Shown here in pieces: positions 1 through 10,060 of a stretch of 64,000 nucleotides of DNA. Position numbers and translations under genes: made by a program. Numbering within the stretch: position 1 is the first letter of the stretch; each line of letters begins with the position of its first letter. Below the pieces are notes generated by a model that did no database searches, was not told the origin of the DNA, and worked only from the letters and a program-made list of their open reading frames with translations. The DNA is from Hyaloperonospora brassicae. Lineage: Eukaryota; Oomycota; Peronosporomycetes; Peronosporales; Peronosporaceae. The stretch lies in NCBI GenBank assembly GCA_947650285.1, contig CANTFL010001456.1, forward strand, positions 124,001-188,000, in the 5' to 3' direction.

Positions 1-3000
1 CTAGATAAACAAGCTGAGCGATTCAATTCATGGAAAGAATTTAGGCTACCGGTGGATTTGGTGCAGGAAACGATGAGACATTTTGGTCTACATCCTGCGG
101 TTGTCGAAGAGCTCTCCGGCTTGTACAGGCTCCATCTGGGCCCTGGTGGTTTGTCGTAACGCGCAACAAACAACAGGCACATGTCGTTCGACTCAATGTC
201 TGCCTCTCAACACGTTTGATGCCGCTTACGCATGCGGTGGCTATTCCATGGGCACTAAACGATTGTAGCTATTTGGACTGGACCCTCAATATTGTCGCTC
301 TGTACGTCCACTAACATAAGTTTAAAATGCAGCTACCGTCGTTTCTCTCGGAGTTTTACACATGGTCTTTATCTCGTCAGATTCTTGCGATCTCCCCTGT
401 TCACGACTCGCTACCCTGGCAACGGCCACTGATATAAGGTGACAATGCAGCTATCATCGTTTCTCTCGGAGCTCTAGACGTGGTCTTTATCTCGTCAGAT
501 TCTTGCGATCTCCTCTGTTCACGACTCGCAACCCTTACAACGGCTATCACGACAGGAAGATACACACATTTCGCAATGATAGAAAGAGCGGTACTGCCAA
601 TCTCAACATCTATGTACTTTGTTCATGTGTCGCTTTGAAGAATTGTTACAGCCAACAGCTAAGCGACATGAAACTTCGTTGTAGCTGTCATACTCGTGAA
701 GTGACCAGCCAGATGAGTATGACCTGCCACGCGCACGCAGAGTCACCTTCTGTACTGCGTTGTTGCGGCATACATTGACAAGGCATGCAAAATGCCTGGC
801 GCATCGCGCCACGTCCATGTGTGAGCTTCTGTAGTGGATGACGTTGATACAAAGGCTTCCATTAAGTGAGTACAACCAATGCGCGCGACGGTTCGACACG
901 GTGTTCGTAAATGACTGAGCACTTCGTCGACACCAAGCGTCAGCACGACACCTTTGGCCATGCAACTTATTTGCGTTGTGATACGTCTCTTACTGTGGAG
1001 GCACGGATGCTGTCAGTACCAGGTGTGCAGTGGATCATACCAGAGATTTTGTGGTAGCAACTCATTGAACCGAGCACGACGCACACAATACCACGCGCAA
1101 TCACCCGATTAGGAAGACGCAACTCAGTGGCGACTCGATTGGAAACAAATCACGGTGAAATCTGCTGAGAAGCCGACAGTGACTCGGATTTCATGCTACG
1201 GACTCCATGCGTTGGAGCCACGGCTCCTACTGAACAAAGCGTGAGTCCTCCTCTCGCATCTCATAGGTCGGATGATGAGACCAATTGATGATTCAGGAGC
1301 ACTACAACCGACTCCATGACAACGACATTGATGGGCACAAGAAGTCGACAGCCGAAGAAAGTACTAACGCCCGCGGTGACAACGCCGGGGACTCGATAAT
1401 CTGCGCTTTTGCTTCACTGTATGTCTGGCGATCCATCGGGTCCAGATAATTCGTGCAGCATGTGCCAAGTAAAAGGCAACGTGCTCGATGGGACCTTTGC
1501 TGCAGAAAGAATCAAGGAGTCAATTGATATGGTGTATGTTTAGGGCGCGATGCGCCGGTTCACGACGGATTCTTGAATTGCATTTTCATGCGTGTGATCG
1601 CGTAGACGCATGGCGACAGCCGAAAGACAACAATTGCTCATGTTAACCATTCCGCCATGAAGAGAGTAGGTAAGGAGTCAGTAAAGAAATCATGAGGCTT
1701 AGAGTAGCATATGATTGCGAACGAAAGACCCCTGAAACCTACTTTTTGTTTTACCTCCTCATACACTACACTGCAAGTAGAGATGAAATGGTACTCAATA
1801 TGCCTATATTGTCATGCGTGTCGAACTGTTCGTGGTGAATCTCATCTTAGGCCAGAAAGCCACAGACTGCTACCAGCAACAGCGACTGCTTCCTCAATGA
1901 CACTTGTTTGCTAAGAGGCCGTCACTAGAGTGGCAGTATGTGCTGACATCGAGCCGGCTCAAGCAGTGAAATATCTACTTTCTTCTCACTGAGGATATGA
2001 TAGCTTCGTACGCTTCATCACCTTGACCGAACATGCATTTACTATGAAATGACGACAAATTGGGTATTGCTGGTCGATAACGTTCATTAATATACCTCAC
2101 TTTCACCACCACCATCTAAAATGACGACGTCTTATTCGGTACGCTTCATCGTCCAGCAAGTTGGGTGACAGTGATCGCAGCGTCAGGAATTTTGCAACGT
2201 AGGATTCCTTGCGCTAGTATTGAACGCGTCCAAACAATTGACCGGGTATATCGTCACATCTTGAACGCTCTAGACGATGTGGACGATCTTAAAATGTCCG
2301 GAAGAGCGGACAGGACGGCACAAGCGGGCGGACCAGACCCGCCTATCGCGGGCAGTCAGCCCAGCGATGAGCCAGCTGTCGATCTGACTCCTTTTAGCGA
2401 GCAATCACTCGACGACTAATAATGGACCCTCGATGGTTTTTCGCGGGCAGATGCTGAACGAGCAACGAGCGAGCCGACAAGAAATAGTTCGAGATGCGAA
2501 CTGACTGAAGATTGCGAGCGTAAGCAAACTGGTCGATCGTGATATGGATTCATCTCTGTATTCCATCAGCTATGTTTGTAAGAGAGACTGGACAAGGATA
2601 GTCAATTCTTACAGGAGGTAGCTTACGCTAATGCTGATGATAATATTACCTACACTGATTACAGTGTAGGTGGGCCGTGTATTCCGAAACCTCATGAATA
2701 GTGTTACGTCCAGAAGAAGCGCAGTCATGAACAAGAAAAGCTCAGCCGAATGGAAAAGGGAATAGCGTTTGATATCGTGCGGTCCATCAGCAAGCTCAGG
2801 AGCTCATCCTTGATACAACTATTTAGTCCAGAGAATTCAGGTGAGGTATGGATATACCGTACTCAATTCGATTCGTAGAAGTTGGCTACTGGGGACAGTT
2901 CGCGCGTTGTTACAAACAACAAATGCAGTGGTGTCACTTGGTATTGGTGTGATGTTGTAACTTGTTGGTGTAAAGCCTTGTACCACGCCTACGTTTCGCT

Positions 3001-5305
3001 GCATCTCGCAAAACTCCATAAAGGTGGACGTCGGCCACAATTCGTTGATGTGTCTTGTAAAAGGCGTACTTGCCTCTGAAAACCGATTTCCACTGCGCAC
3101 CAACCTCACGCAATTGCCACACCAAACAGAGTAGAAGAGACGGCAAATTGTGGAAGTGTATGCAGTTATAACCCAAACAATCCCCAAATTTCGTGATGTA
3201 TCTTCTCCACGAGCATTTACAGCGATCGCACTCGAACACAATTTACGTCTGCATACAAGCTCTGTGCACGGCACCTTTTCATACGATGACGTACACTCGC
3301 TGGTGACCCTGCAACAATTAGTGTGTTGACATGCAGCAGCTTTCGTTCCATTCTAGCTCATGGTGGTAATGACGCTGCTGACTTTGTGGTGGCGGAGGTG
3401 CGAGATGTTCGTGCTCTGCATCGACGCGTCAACCGTTTTCTTCCATGCACTCTTCGTCGTTTACCCTTTTCATAGAACTACATGCTTGCGTGTGTGTGAG
3501 ACTCGTGCACCCTCGAGGGTCGCAATAGCGACCTTTCTAAAGTGTTAATACCGGCAATTCATCTCTACCTGTGTATCAATCACCTGCTAGATCGCACTCA
3601 ACAAGAAGGGCACAGTATATTCCGCGGTTCGTTTCGCAATTCCGCGCGACTTGTACACATAGAAGTAGCTGCCGAGAAGTTGGGCTTTAAGCGGACACAA
3701 ACTCACTTACAAACACGTCAGCCCTTCGGGCTCACAAAGAAGCATTCTACAAACCTGGCCGAACTGAAGAAGCACCAGTGGGCTTGTACTTCTTCAGTGT
3801 TTATTCAAAACTGCTCAGGCTCGTCCAACTAGGCTTCACTCCATCACTTCTTCACATTGTGTCGCGCGTTTAGGCACGTCCGAGCAAGTTACTACACAAT
3901 CATGGCACTTGCTGTACATTCGATGTCTAGAGCCTTAATCGGTGCAGAGCTTCGTATTTTATGCATTTGTTTACACTAACTTTAAATCTACGGAATCTCG
4001 ACACTCGATTAGTAGTCCTATCCGATTGCGATTGCTGGTAGTACGAGACACTGTCAAGATATACAAGGCATACTCTCAGAGGCAAGATATATACTACGTA
4101 TTTTTTCTTCTCTCGCACCTGATGTCAATTCAAAGCCCGCTTTCGTCGCAATCGATGCGATCAATTCGATCACCGTTTGCACTACAACGTTGCCGAAAGC
4201 AAATGATTTAGGTGGGCCTTACTTTCGCGTAAACCATCCTCGTTGCGTTTTTGCGATCGAACGACCTGCAGATGAGAGAAATATTCTGGTTCCCACACGA
4301 CCTCTTTCGATTGTAGCGTTCGCTACCAGAAAGATCTCAACAGAGAGCCTGTCGCGTTGGTACTGCCTACTCATCCTCTAACGACTCGTAATACCATGTC
4401 GCTGCTTCCGTATCGATTGTGTTGTCCGGGTAGATATTCGAAAGACCAACTTCATCAAGCTTACGTGGTACAGCACTATATAAGTATGCATCATTATTTG
4501 TGTTGCAGGCTAAGAGACGCCAGTATGAGGCGACTACTAATCTGCTACTTCAATATAATTTGTCTCACTGGCGGCTGCACACTATCGTGCAGCAGCGCAC
4601 CGCATGGTCTTGCGTCGGCCATGTGATGATAGCCAGAATGAAGGGGTTCGACCGACATGTGCCACCCTTTCCCATTATTAGAAGACGCTGGTTCGCGAGT
4701 ACCAGCTGTTGTTACCATCGTATCTATTCGATTGTAGGGACGAAGATGTAACGGACGGACGCAGTAGCATCAATTAATTACTACAATAAAAGCGAACGTT
4801 CACATCGTCTCACTCGATAAGATGCTACACATATTCCTATTGCTGGTACAAGCCATCGCAAAAGTCATTATGGCGCTTTTTATGCGTTAGACATGTGCAA
4901 TGGGCGGCGAGCGGGTAGCCGTCAAACAAACGCAGCCATATACACAGTAAGTTCAAAACAACGTATTCTTTCTACATAAAAGTATATACTAAAGACGCTT
5001 GTACTTCTTCATGGCTCACAAGCAGATGTGCTTAGTTGTGTTTGCTTGATCAGCGTCGTGTGTACGTGTTGCAAATCGATCAAGCGATGAAAAAGTGAAA
5101 GTAATTGATAAATGTAGCAGGAGCAAAAACATCAAACAGTCGACATGTTTATATTTATAAATTCAAGAATACGATGAAACTTGGTTGCGGCTAGCTATTT
5201 GGTAAGCTCATTTGACTCCTTGTGTGTATTTTGAGCCACAAAACAATTTGATGGTACCCTCTCTACCGCTAGGGTGTTGAAATGTCAGTCTACCAAACTC
5301 CTGCT
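1..5305. other. No recognisable gene; probably decayed intergenic DNA
   Basis: I found no family motif on either strand of this stretch. Open frames are short and overlap in conflicting frames. The longest, 2837-3274 on the minus strand, resembles nothing I recognise. The only clear structure is the 117-base direct repeat at 314-547. Two short hairpin-forming palindromes lie near 3719-3740 and 3764-3797 (the latter has a 9-base-pair stem). The stretch could hold an old transposon remnant or fast-evolving genes without recognisable domains. Confidence 0.5.
314..547. repeat. Two-copy direct repeat, period 117 bases
   Basis: Two adjacent copies start near 314 and 431. The shared anchor ATGCAGCT lies at 327 and 444, giving a period of 117. 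Both copies carry the same run from the TCGTTTCTCTCGGAG block through TCTTGCGATCTCC to TTCACGACTCGC, with roughly 15-20 mismatches. There is no open frame across both copies. It is probably a simple tandem duplication. Confidence 0.8.
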
Positions 5306-5459
5306 TTATTAAAGGTTGCTCAGGATTGCGATAGCGATACAACTTACTAGAACATGGCACGCGCGACTCATGATTGTCCGTATCCTTCGTAGCGGTGAAC
5401 TCGTGAAGTACAGGTATAAAATAAGCGACGACCGTCGAGATTGCACGCGACGTATCGTT

Positions 5460-7130
5460 TCAAACCACGTGCTTCTCGATGTTCTCCATAAATCGTTTTC
5501 CATAGAATTCCGGCTCAACTGCTGAAATGTGCTTGCGATTGTGATGTAGGCCCTTATATAATGTCTCGGCAATCTTTCGCGTGTTGTACTGCTGTAGGAT
5601 ATCGATGATGCCCAGAAAGTAGACACACCCGTTCTTGTACCCGTACCGGTCCCGGCCGTAAATGCCTCCTTCGTCCTTGCAGAAAAATGAGTTGGCAATC
5701 TTGACGCCTGGGATTGTATCGAAAAGACGAGAAGACAGAGGCGGTGTGTTGGCTGCGTGTATCGGCATGGACGGCAGCGATTTTGCGCAGTGCCGGTTGA
5801 CCGAAAGCGAGCGCTTGTCGGATGCAGCACTAAAACTGCGCCCGCGTCCCTCCTCACTGCTCGCGAAACCGTTCAATTCCGACTTGTTTTCCGAATCCAC
5901 CAAGTCAGAATTGGCGCAGCTGTCATTCCACGTGAAAATGTCTGGTAATGATAGTGCGAGTTGTGCTTGTGAGTCTGCGATCGAGCTGACCGTCGAAGGA
6001 AGTTGCTGATTAACAAAGTCTTCATCCGGCGTGGACACTGCGCGAAACGGCCGCACTTGTACACATTTACGTTCGAAGACAGCTGATGGAGTGGACAATG
6101 ATCTGCACCCGGCTTCTTGCTGTGCCGTGATCCTCTTGAAGCTGTTGCTTGTTTGAGTGCCAGCAAACATATTGTTGTGTACGTCATAAGCCGAGTCGTG
6201 CACGCCGATGAGAATGCTGTAGTCCATTATCTTCATTCGTTTCAGGAAGTCGACGTCTGTACGAAGTTGCGCCAGAAAGATGGCGCGCTGGGCGACGCTC
6301 ATTTGAAGACGAAATCCCTTGTCCAGCAGATCGTTGTCTTTCAATACACATTGACTACCCCGCTCGTACTCCTCCGTTGATGCATGCCGTCCGATACGCG
6401 AGCCTTTTAGATCGAAGCGTGCGTGAATCTCTAATGACGTATCAAAAACGCTAGCCATTATAACAAAGTGCACCTTCCTTCCCATGTGGTGCATCTGGAC
6501 GCGGTGCAGGCCATAGAACCGCGTAATGAGGGTGTTGGGGTTCTCCATCACGAATTGATAATAGTGTGGAAGGATACGTCGGAGGAACTTGGAATCGTCC
6601 TTGGTCTGTGTTTTGATCATGAAGCGCCCATCGTGCGAGTAGAAGAAAAACTGACCCGACTTGGAGTTGGACATGAACTCGATGAAACCAAAGTCTCCGC
6701 TCAGGGTGAGCATGTAGTCGGCCAAGTCGATTCCGAAGCGGCGACGCACTTGGCAAAACACGTCTGGCGAGTAGTCTTTGAACTTGCACCCATGCTCAAG
6801 ACGAGCATTAGCCCGAAAGATCTTTTTGTCGACACGCATGAAGTCGTTCACCGTCAATCGCTGCTTGAATGGCTTCTGGAGACCGGCTGAGGCTCGAATG
6901 CCGCACATCATACCGTACGTAAGCGCGTACTGCTCGTGTTCAAAATTTATCACGTTTCCAGCGGGTGTGCTACAGCTGCATGCGGTGTAGTTGTACCGAA
7001 CGTGCTCGAGCTTTGTCTTTTCAGCCCGCATCCGCTTATGTTGACTCAAATTGTTTGCCTTAGTCCGGGCTCGTTCGAGGATGTCAGGACGTCGAAGACG
7101 TTCGCTTCGCTTCCGAAGCCTTGAACTTCT
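5460..7130 (-). CDS. Phosphatidylinositol phosphate kinase, catalytic exon
   Basis: This encodes a complete PIPK domain, the enzyme family that phosphorylates phosphatidylinositol phosphates (typically PI4P to PI(4,5)P2) at membranes. Counting residues from the TTG at 7049, the glycine-rich ATP loop SGQFFFYSHDGRFMIKT is at about 131-147 with the ATP lysine at 146. The family signature DLKGS is at 213-217, and MDYSILIGVHD is near 275-285. A long Ser-rich insert (about 290-455) precedes the activation-loop region, IDILQQYNTRKIAETLYKGL near 482-501. The stop is TGA at 5460. The frame is open back to a TGA at 7131 without any ATG in a good position, so this exon must be joined to upstream sequence. 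It overlaps an upstream frame at 7084-7473 by about 47 bases in another phase, meaning an unresolved short intron or a frameshift. The core residues I checked are intact, so the kinase is probably functional. Confidence 0.93.
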   Translation of the reverse strand, partial: RSSRLRKRSERLRRPDILERARTKANNLSQHKRMRAEKTKLEHVRYNYTACSCSTPAGNVINFEHEQYALTYGMMCGIRASAGLQKPFKQRLTVNDFMRVDKKIFRANARLEHGCKFKDYSPDVFCQVRRRFGIDLADYMLTLSGDFGFIEFMSNSKSGQFFFYSHDGRFMIKTQTKDDSKFLRRILPHYYQFVMENPNTLITRFYGLHRVQMHHMGRKVHFVIMASVFDTSLEIHARFDLKGSRIGRHASTEEYERGSQCVLKDNDLLDKGFRLQMSVAQRAIFLAQLRTDVDFLKRMKIMDYSILIGVHDSAYDVHNNMFAGTQTSNSFKRITAQQEAGCRSLSTPSAVFERKCVQVRPFRAVSTPDEDFVNQQLPSTVSSIADSQAQLALSLPDIFTWNDSCANSDLVDSENKSELNGFASSEEGRGRSFSAASDKRSLSVNRHCAKSLPSMPIHAANTPPLSSRLFDTIPGVKIANSFFCKDEGGIYGRDRYGYKNGCVYFLGIIDILQQYNTRKIAETLYKGLHHNRKHISAVEPEFYGKRFMENIEKHVV

Positions 7131-7905
7131 TCATCGCCTTAGCAACAGTGCGATGTGCCGATATCGAAGTAAGGACGGAGGCGGTGCGTGAAGTGGTGGC
7201 TACGGAGCTGCCAGGTACCGAGTCCTCGCTCTCGATCCATGTAGACGCCGTCGATCGAATTCTCTGCAACGATGAAATTTTGTATCTACACTCGTCGTGA
7301 GATGATGACGGCAGCTGGTCGGCGAGGTGCTCTGGAGAAACAATTAATTTGTTGACAAGGTGGTTGTGTGCAGCTGGATTACAGGTTTCCATGGACTTAG
7401 GAACTCCTTGCTCCAGGCGAGATATGCTTCGTTCAGCAGGTTCTTGAATGACACCGTTCATGCAATTGCTCACCGCGAACCCGTCGCCTGAAGACGAGGG
7501 CGTGAAGCCGACCTCACATCACTGATGGTCAGGTCAGCCAACCCACACTCTGCGTTAATTTTACGTACGAACTGTACTCGCCCTGTTCCAGCACATAAGC
7601 AGCACAAGGGAGGCCAGATCCATCAAGGCACTACTGTCAATGACAAATAACCACGATGATAGCTCTTCTCGAATTGTCATGTCGCATCCTGTCCACCTTA
7701 TCAATCGTTGGGTGGGGCAGCCGCTTTATCGAGTCGTATTTACAAGACACTACGAGATGGACCACCTGACGACATTAGCGTCAATCGACCGCGCCACGAC
7801 CAGCAATGCATTCATTGTAAATGTAAAATCCCACGTCAGCAGAACAAACACACAGCTTATGTGAACAGAATGGGGAGATGTATCACATTTATCAGTGGTC
7901 CCCAT
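7084..7905 (-). CDS. Probable 5' exons of the PIP kinase gene, with hydrophobic segments
   Basis: Directly upstream of the kinase exon is an open frame (first ATG at 7461) encoding a polar Ser-rich linker. Further upstream the minus strand holds two short coding-like pieces. One starts with ATG at 7905 and encodes a hydrophobic helix (CVFVLLTWDFTFTMNALLVV). After a candidate intron of about 69 bases, the other encodes a second hydrophobic stretch (SALMDLASLVLLMCW). They join in frame if an AGGTGG-flanked intron is removed. A second candidate donor, GTACGTAAAA, lies near 7570. This recalls the oomycete GPCR-PIPK family, in which membrane helices precede the kinase. Only about 365 bases are available before the next gene, too few for seven helices, so this may be a shortened relative. 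The exon structure is inferred and the splice sites are not all settled. Confidence 0.45.
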
Positions 7906-7980
7906 TGACCCAGAGTCTCAAAGCAGGACCGACTTTTTCTCCAGCCCACGAGGCTAGCAAGGCTTACCGGCTCTTTTAGC

Positions 7981-9654
7981 TTAGACAGTAGCCTGGCCAC
8001 CGCGCTGCTCGATTAGCAGCTTCCAGAACTCGTGGGTCTCGGCAACAGTAGCTTCGGCAAAGTCTCGGCCCATGCACTTGTCGTCGTAGCCGTACTTGTT
8101 CACCTGGGGCAGCTTGTAGTCGCGAAGCCAGTCATGGATGGCCGTGATGCAGCCAGGCATGTGAGCCTCAATGTCTGCTACGTCGTGGATGAGCGGGGCG
8201 TAGTGGTCCTCCACGTTGATGCAGATCACCTTCCAGTCGGTCTCGTTGTCGTCGATGAGAGCGAGCACGCCCAAAATCTTGACCTGCACGATGGAGCCTG
8301 TGCGCCACTGCTTTGTCCCGATCTCCACTACGTCGATCGGGTCGTTGTCGCCCACACAGCCCGTGCCCTCCGTCACGTGCGATGGGTCTTCCCACGTCTG
8401 CGGCATTGCGCCGTAGTTGAACATCATTTCTCCCCAGCCATACTCGCGCAGCTTACCATTCTTCGTATCTTGCTTGATCGGATTAAACGGTTCGCCCGTC
8501 GCGATCTCCATTTTCTTGCGGGTCCACTTGGGGATCTCGCAGATAAAGTTGACCGTGCCATCCGGATTGTACAGCGGAATGTCGTGCCACGGCGAGATCT
8601 GCTGGCGCTCATTGTTGGGGCCTGTGTGGTAGAAGTTGACACGGAACTCAAAGCTCGGGAACGCGCCCACGGCCTCGGTCTCGATGTTGCCCACCTCTGG
8701 GTTTGCGATCCGCGCCTTGAGGAACTTGAACTTGGCTTGGTAGCGCCGCATGGCCTCTGTCTGATTGTTCGCTGCATGGTCGTCGTTCCACCACTTCATG
8801 AACGAGTTAAAGTCAATCTGACCCGTCGTGGACTTGCTGTGCATGTAGGAAATGGCTTCCCGCGCGTCTTCACTGGAAATGGGTTCCCCCAGTTTCGCGT
8901 GCAGGTCGAGCAAGTCGTCTTCACTAATGAACCCGTTGCCCTGCACGTCAAAGAGGTTGAAGATCGCACGCATGCGTTCCATCTCTCTCGGCTCAATATT
9001 GAGCTCCGTGCCGTCGTCCAGCACCGTACCCCGCCGCGTCCGGTCGGCAAGTGCGTCTTCTCCATAGCGTTTCTCGGCCTGTTCGATCGATGCGAGCTCG
9101 GCCTTGAGCGTCGTCACTTCGCTGCGAAGGTCCTCGAGCTCGACGGCCATCGAGAGCACGTCGGGGTCCTCTTCGCGCCACGAGTCGCTCCGTTTGACCC
9201 GAAGGATCGCACCTTTCGGCGACGTCGCGGGCGACGACGCCACGGGGCGCACGTACTCGACGCGCTCGCCGTCTTTTCGGTCGGGCGCATTGTCGATGCA
9301 CTGCTGCATGACTTCGATCCACTTGAGCTGGTCGGCCGCCGTCTCCGTGTACACGCGGAAGCAGTTTTCCGCGGGCGTGAAGAACTGAAAGCCATTGGGC
9401 TTCCCGTCCCACGCGTGCACGGAGCTGAAGGGGATTTTGCCGCGGATCGCGCGCTTCTCAAAGTCCTCGAGCGAGAGGAAGTAGACGATCTGGAGCTCGT
9501 GGGCGTAGATGACGCAGTAGCGCTTCTTCCAGAGCAGCGAGTTGCGCTCGGGTTTCTTGTACAAGACGCCGGCGATGAGGACCTCGCGCTTGTCGATGGC
9601 GTGCGTCCGCGACTGCTTGAGGAAGTTGGCGAACGACGCGATTGTGGACGCCAT
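7981..9654 (-). CDS. PH domain + EF-hand + soluble inorganic pyrophosphatase
   Basis: A 557-residue family I inorganic pyrophosphatase (PPi to 2 Pi) with an unusual N-terminal half. A PH domain lies at about 23-120 (VLYKKPERNSLLWKKRYCVI; closing helix with W112), suggesting phosphoinositide or protein binding. A predicted coiled coil follows at 168-196. An EF-hand-like pair is at 224-290, with the first loop DVQGNGFISEDD at 236-247. The catalytic core is at about 335-550, with the family signature DNDPIDV at 436-442 and further acidic residues in EDPSHV and IDDNETDWK. The start chosen is the ATG at 9654 (MASTIASFANF); the frame stays open for about 120 codons upstream but has no ATG and is low-complexity Pro/Ser/Arg. 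The PPase domain is full length. The protein is likely cytosolic or membrane-recruited. The PIP kinase begins about 75 bases downstream on the same strand. Confidence 0.93.
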   Translation of the reverse strand: MASTIASFANFLKQSRTHAIDKREVLIAGVLYKKPERNSLLWKKRYCVIYAHELQIVYFLSLEDFEKRAIRGKIPFSSVHAWDGKPNGFQFFTPAENCFRVYTETAADQLKWIEVMQQCIDNAPDRKDGERVEYVRPVASSPATSPKGAILRVKRSDSWREEDPDVLSMAVELEDLRSEVTTLKAELASIEQAEKRYGEDALADRTRRGTVLDDGTELNIEPREMERMRAIFNLFDVQGNGFISEDDLLDLHAKLGEPISSEDAREAISYMHSKSTTGQIDFNSFMKWWNDDHAANNQTEAMRRYQAKFKFLKARIANPEVGNIETEAVGAFPSFEFRVNFYHTGPNNERQQISPWHDIPLYNPDGTVNFICEIPKWTRKKMEIATGEPFNPIKQDTKNGKLREYGWGEMMFNYGAMPQTWEDPSHVTEGTGCVGDNDPIDVVEIGTKQWRTGSIVQVKILGVLALIDDNETDWKVICINVEDHYAPLIHDVADIEAHMPGCITAIHDWLRDYKLPQVNKYGYDDKCMGRDFAEATVAETHEFWKLLIEQRGGQATV

Positions 9655-10060
9655 CGGCTGCAGAGGAGGAGGAGGAGGAGGAGGAGAAGTGGATACGGAG
9701 GAAGGGGCGGGCACGACGCGGCGACTGGGAGCGGGCAGATGGGCGAATGAGGAGGGGGAGAGGATCGATGGGGGAGACGTACGTGGCCGGAAAAGTCGAC
9801 AGCGGAGGGGGTGGCGAGAAGAAAAGAGACGTTTGGCTGGCGGGCGGGCGGCTACGCGGTCAGATGTCTGCCGACGAACCGTAGAAACGCATTTCTGGTT
9901 CGGTTTCGCCTCTTGGATGGGACGAGTTTGCTCCGTCCCCGGAGGCCCAGTCGCACGTTGCGGGTCAGACGGCTGGAGCAGCGCGAACCGGTACGACCCA
10001 AAACCCGACTCACCCACATTTGGCCATCGTCAATGGTGTACAACAAATGTCCGATAGCGC
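9655..10060 (-). promoter_or_regulatory. Leader and likely promoter region of the pyrophosphatase gene
   Basis: This lies immediately upstream of the chosen ATG. It contains a CCT-repeat tract on the transcribed strand (GGA triplets on the plus strand at 9663-9688) and is GC-rich. It is open in the pyrophosphatase frame but has no ATG, and its translation is Pro/Ser/Arg-rich. I read it as 5' UTR plus promoter. No core promoter element could be placed with confidence. Confidence 0.4.
9663..9688. repeat. GGA trinucleotide microsatellite
   Basis: A nearly uninterrupted run of about eight GGA units on the plus strand (CCT on the coding strand), just upstream of the pyrophosphatase start codon. 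If the reading frame were extended upstream it would encode a run of eight prolines. Confidence 0.9.

Noticed and set aside
2837..3274. 145-codon minus-strand frame as a gene
   Set aside because: No domain, low similarity to any known pattern, and competing frames on both strands.
8032..9750. 572-codon plus-strand open frame
   Set aside because: It is the antisense shadow of the pyrophosphatase gene. The minus frame has all catalytic motifs and the plus frame has none.
9655..10017. N-terminal extension of about 120 residues on the pyrophosphatase
   Set aside because: It has no ATG, a low-complexity Pro/Arg composition and a CCT microsatellite; the ATG at 9654 gives a normal start to the PH domain.
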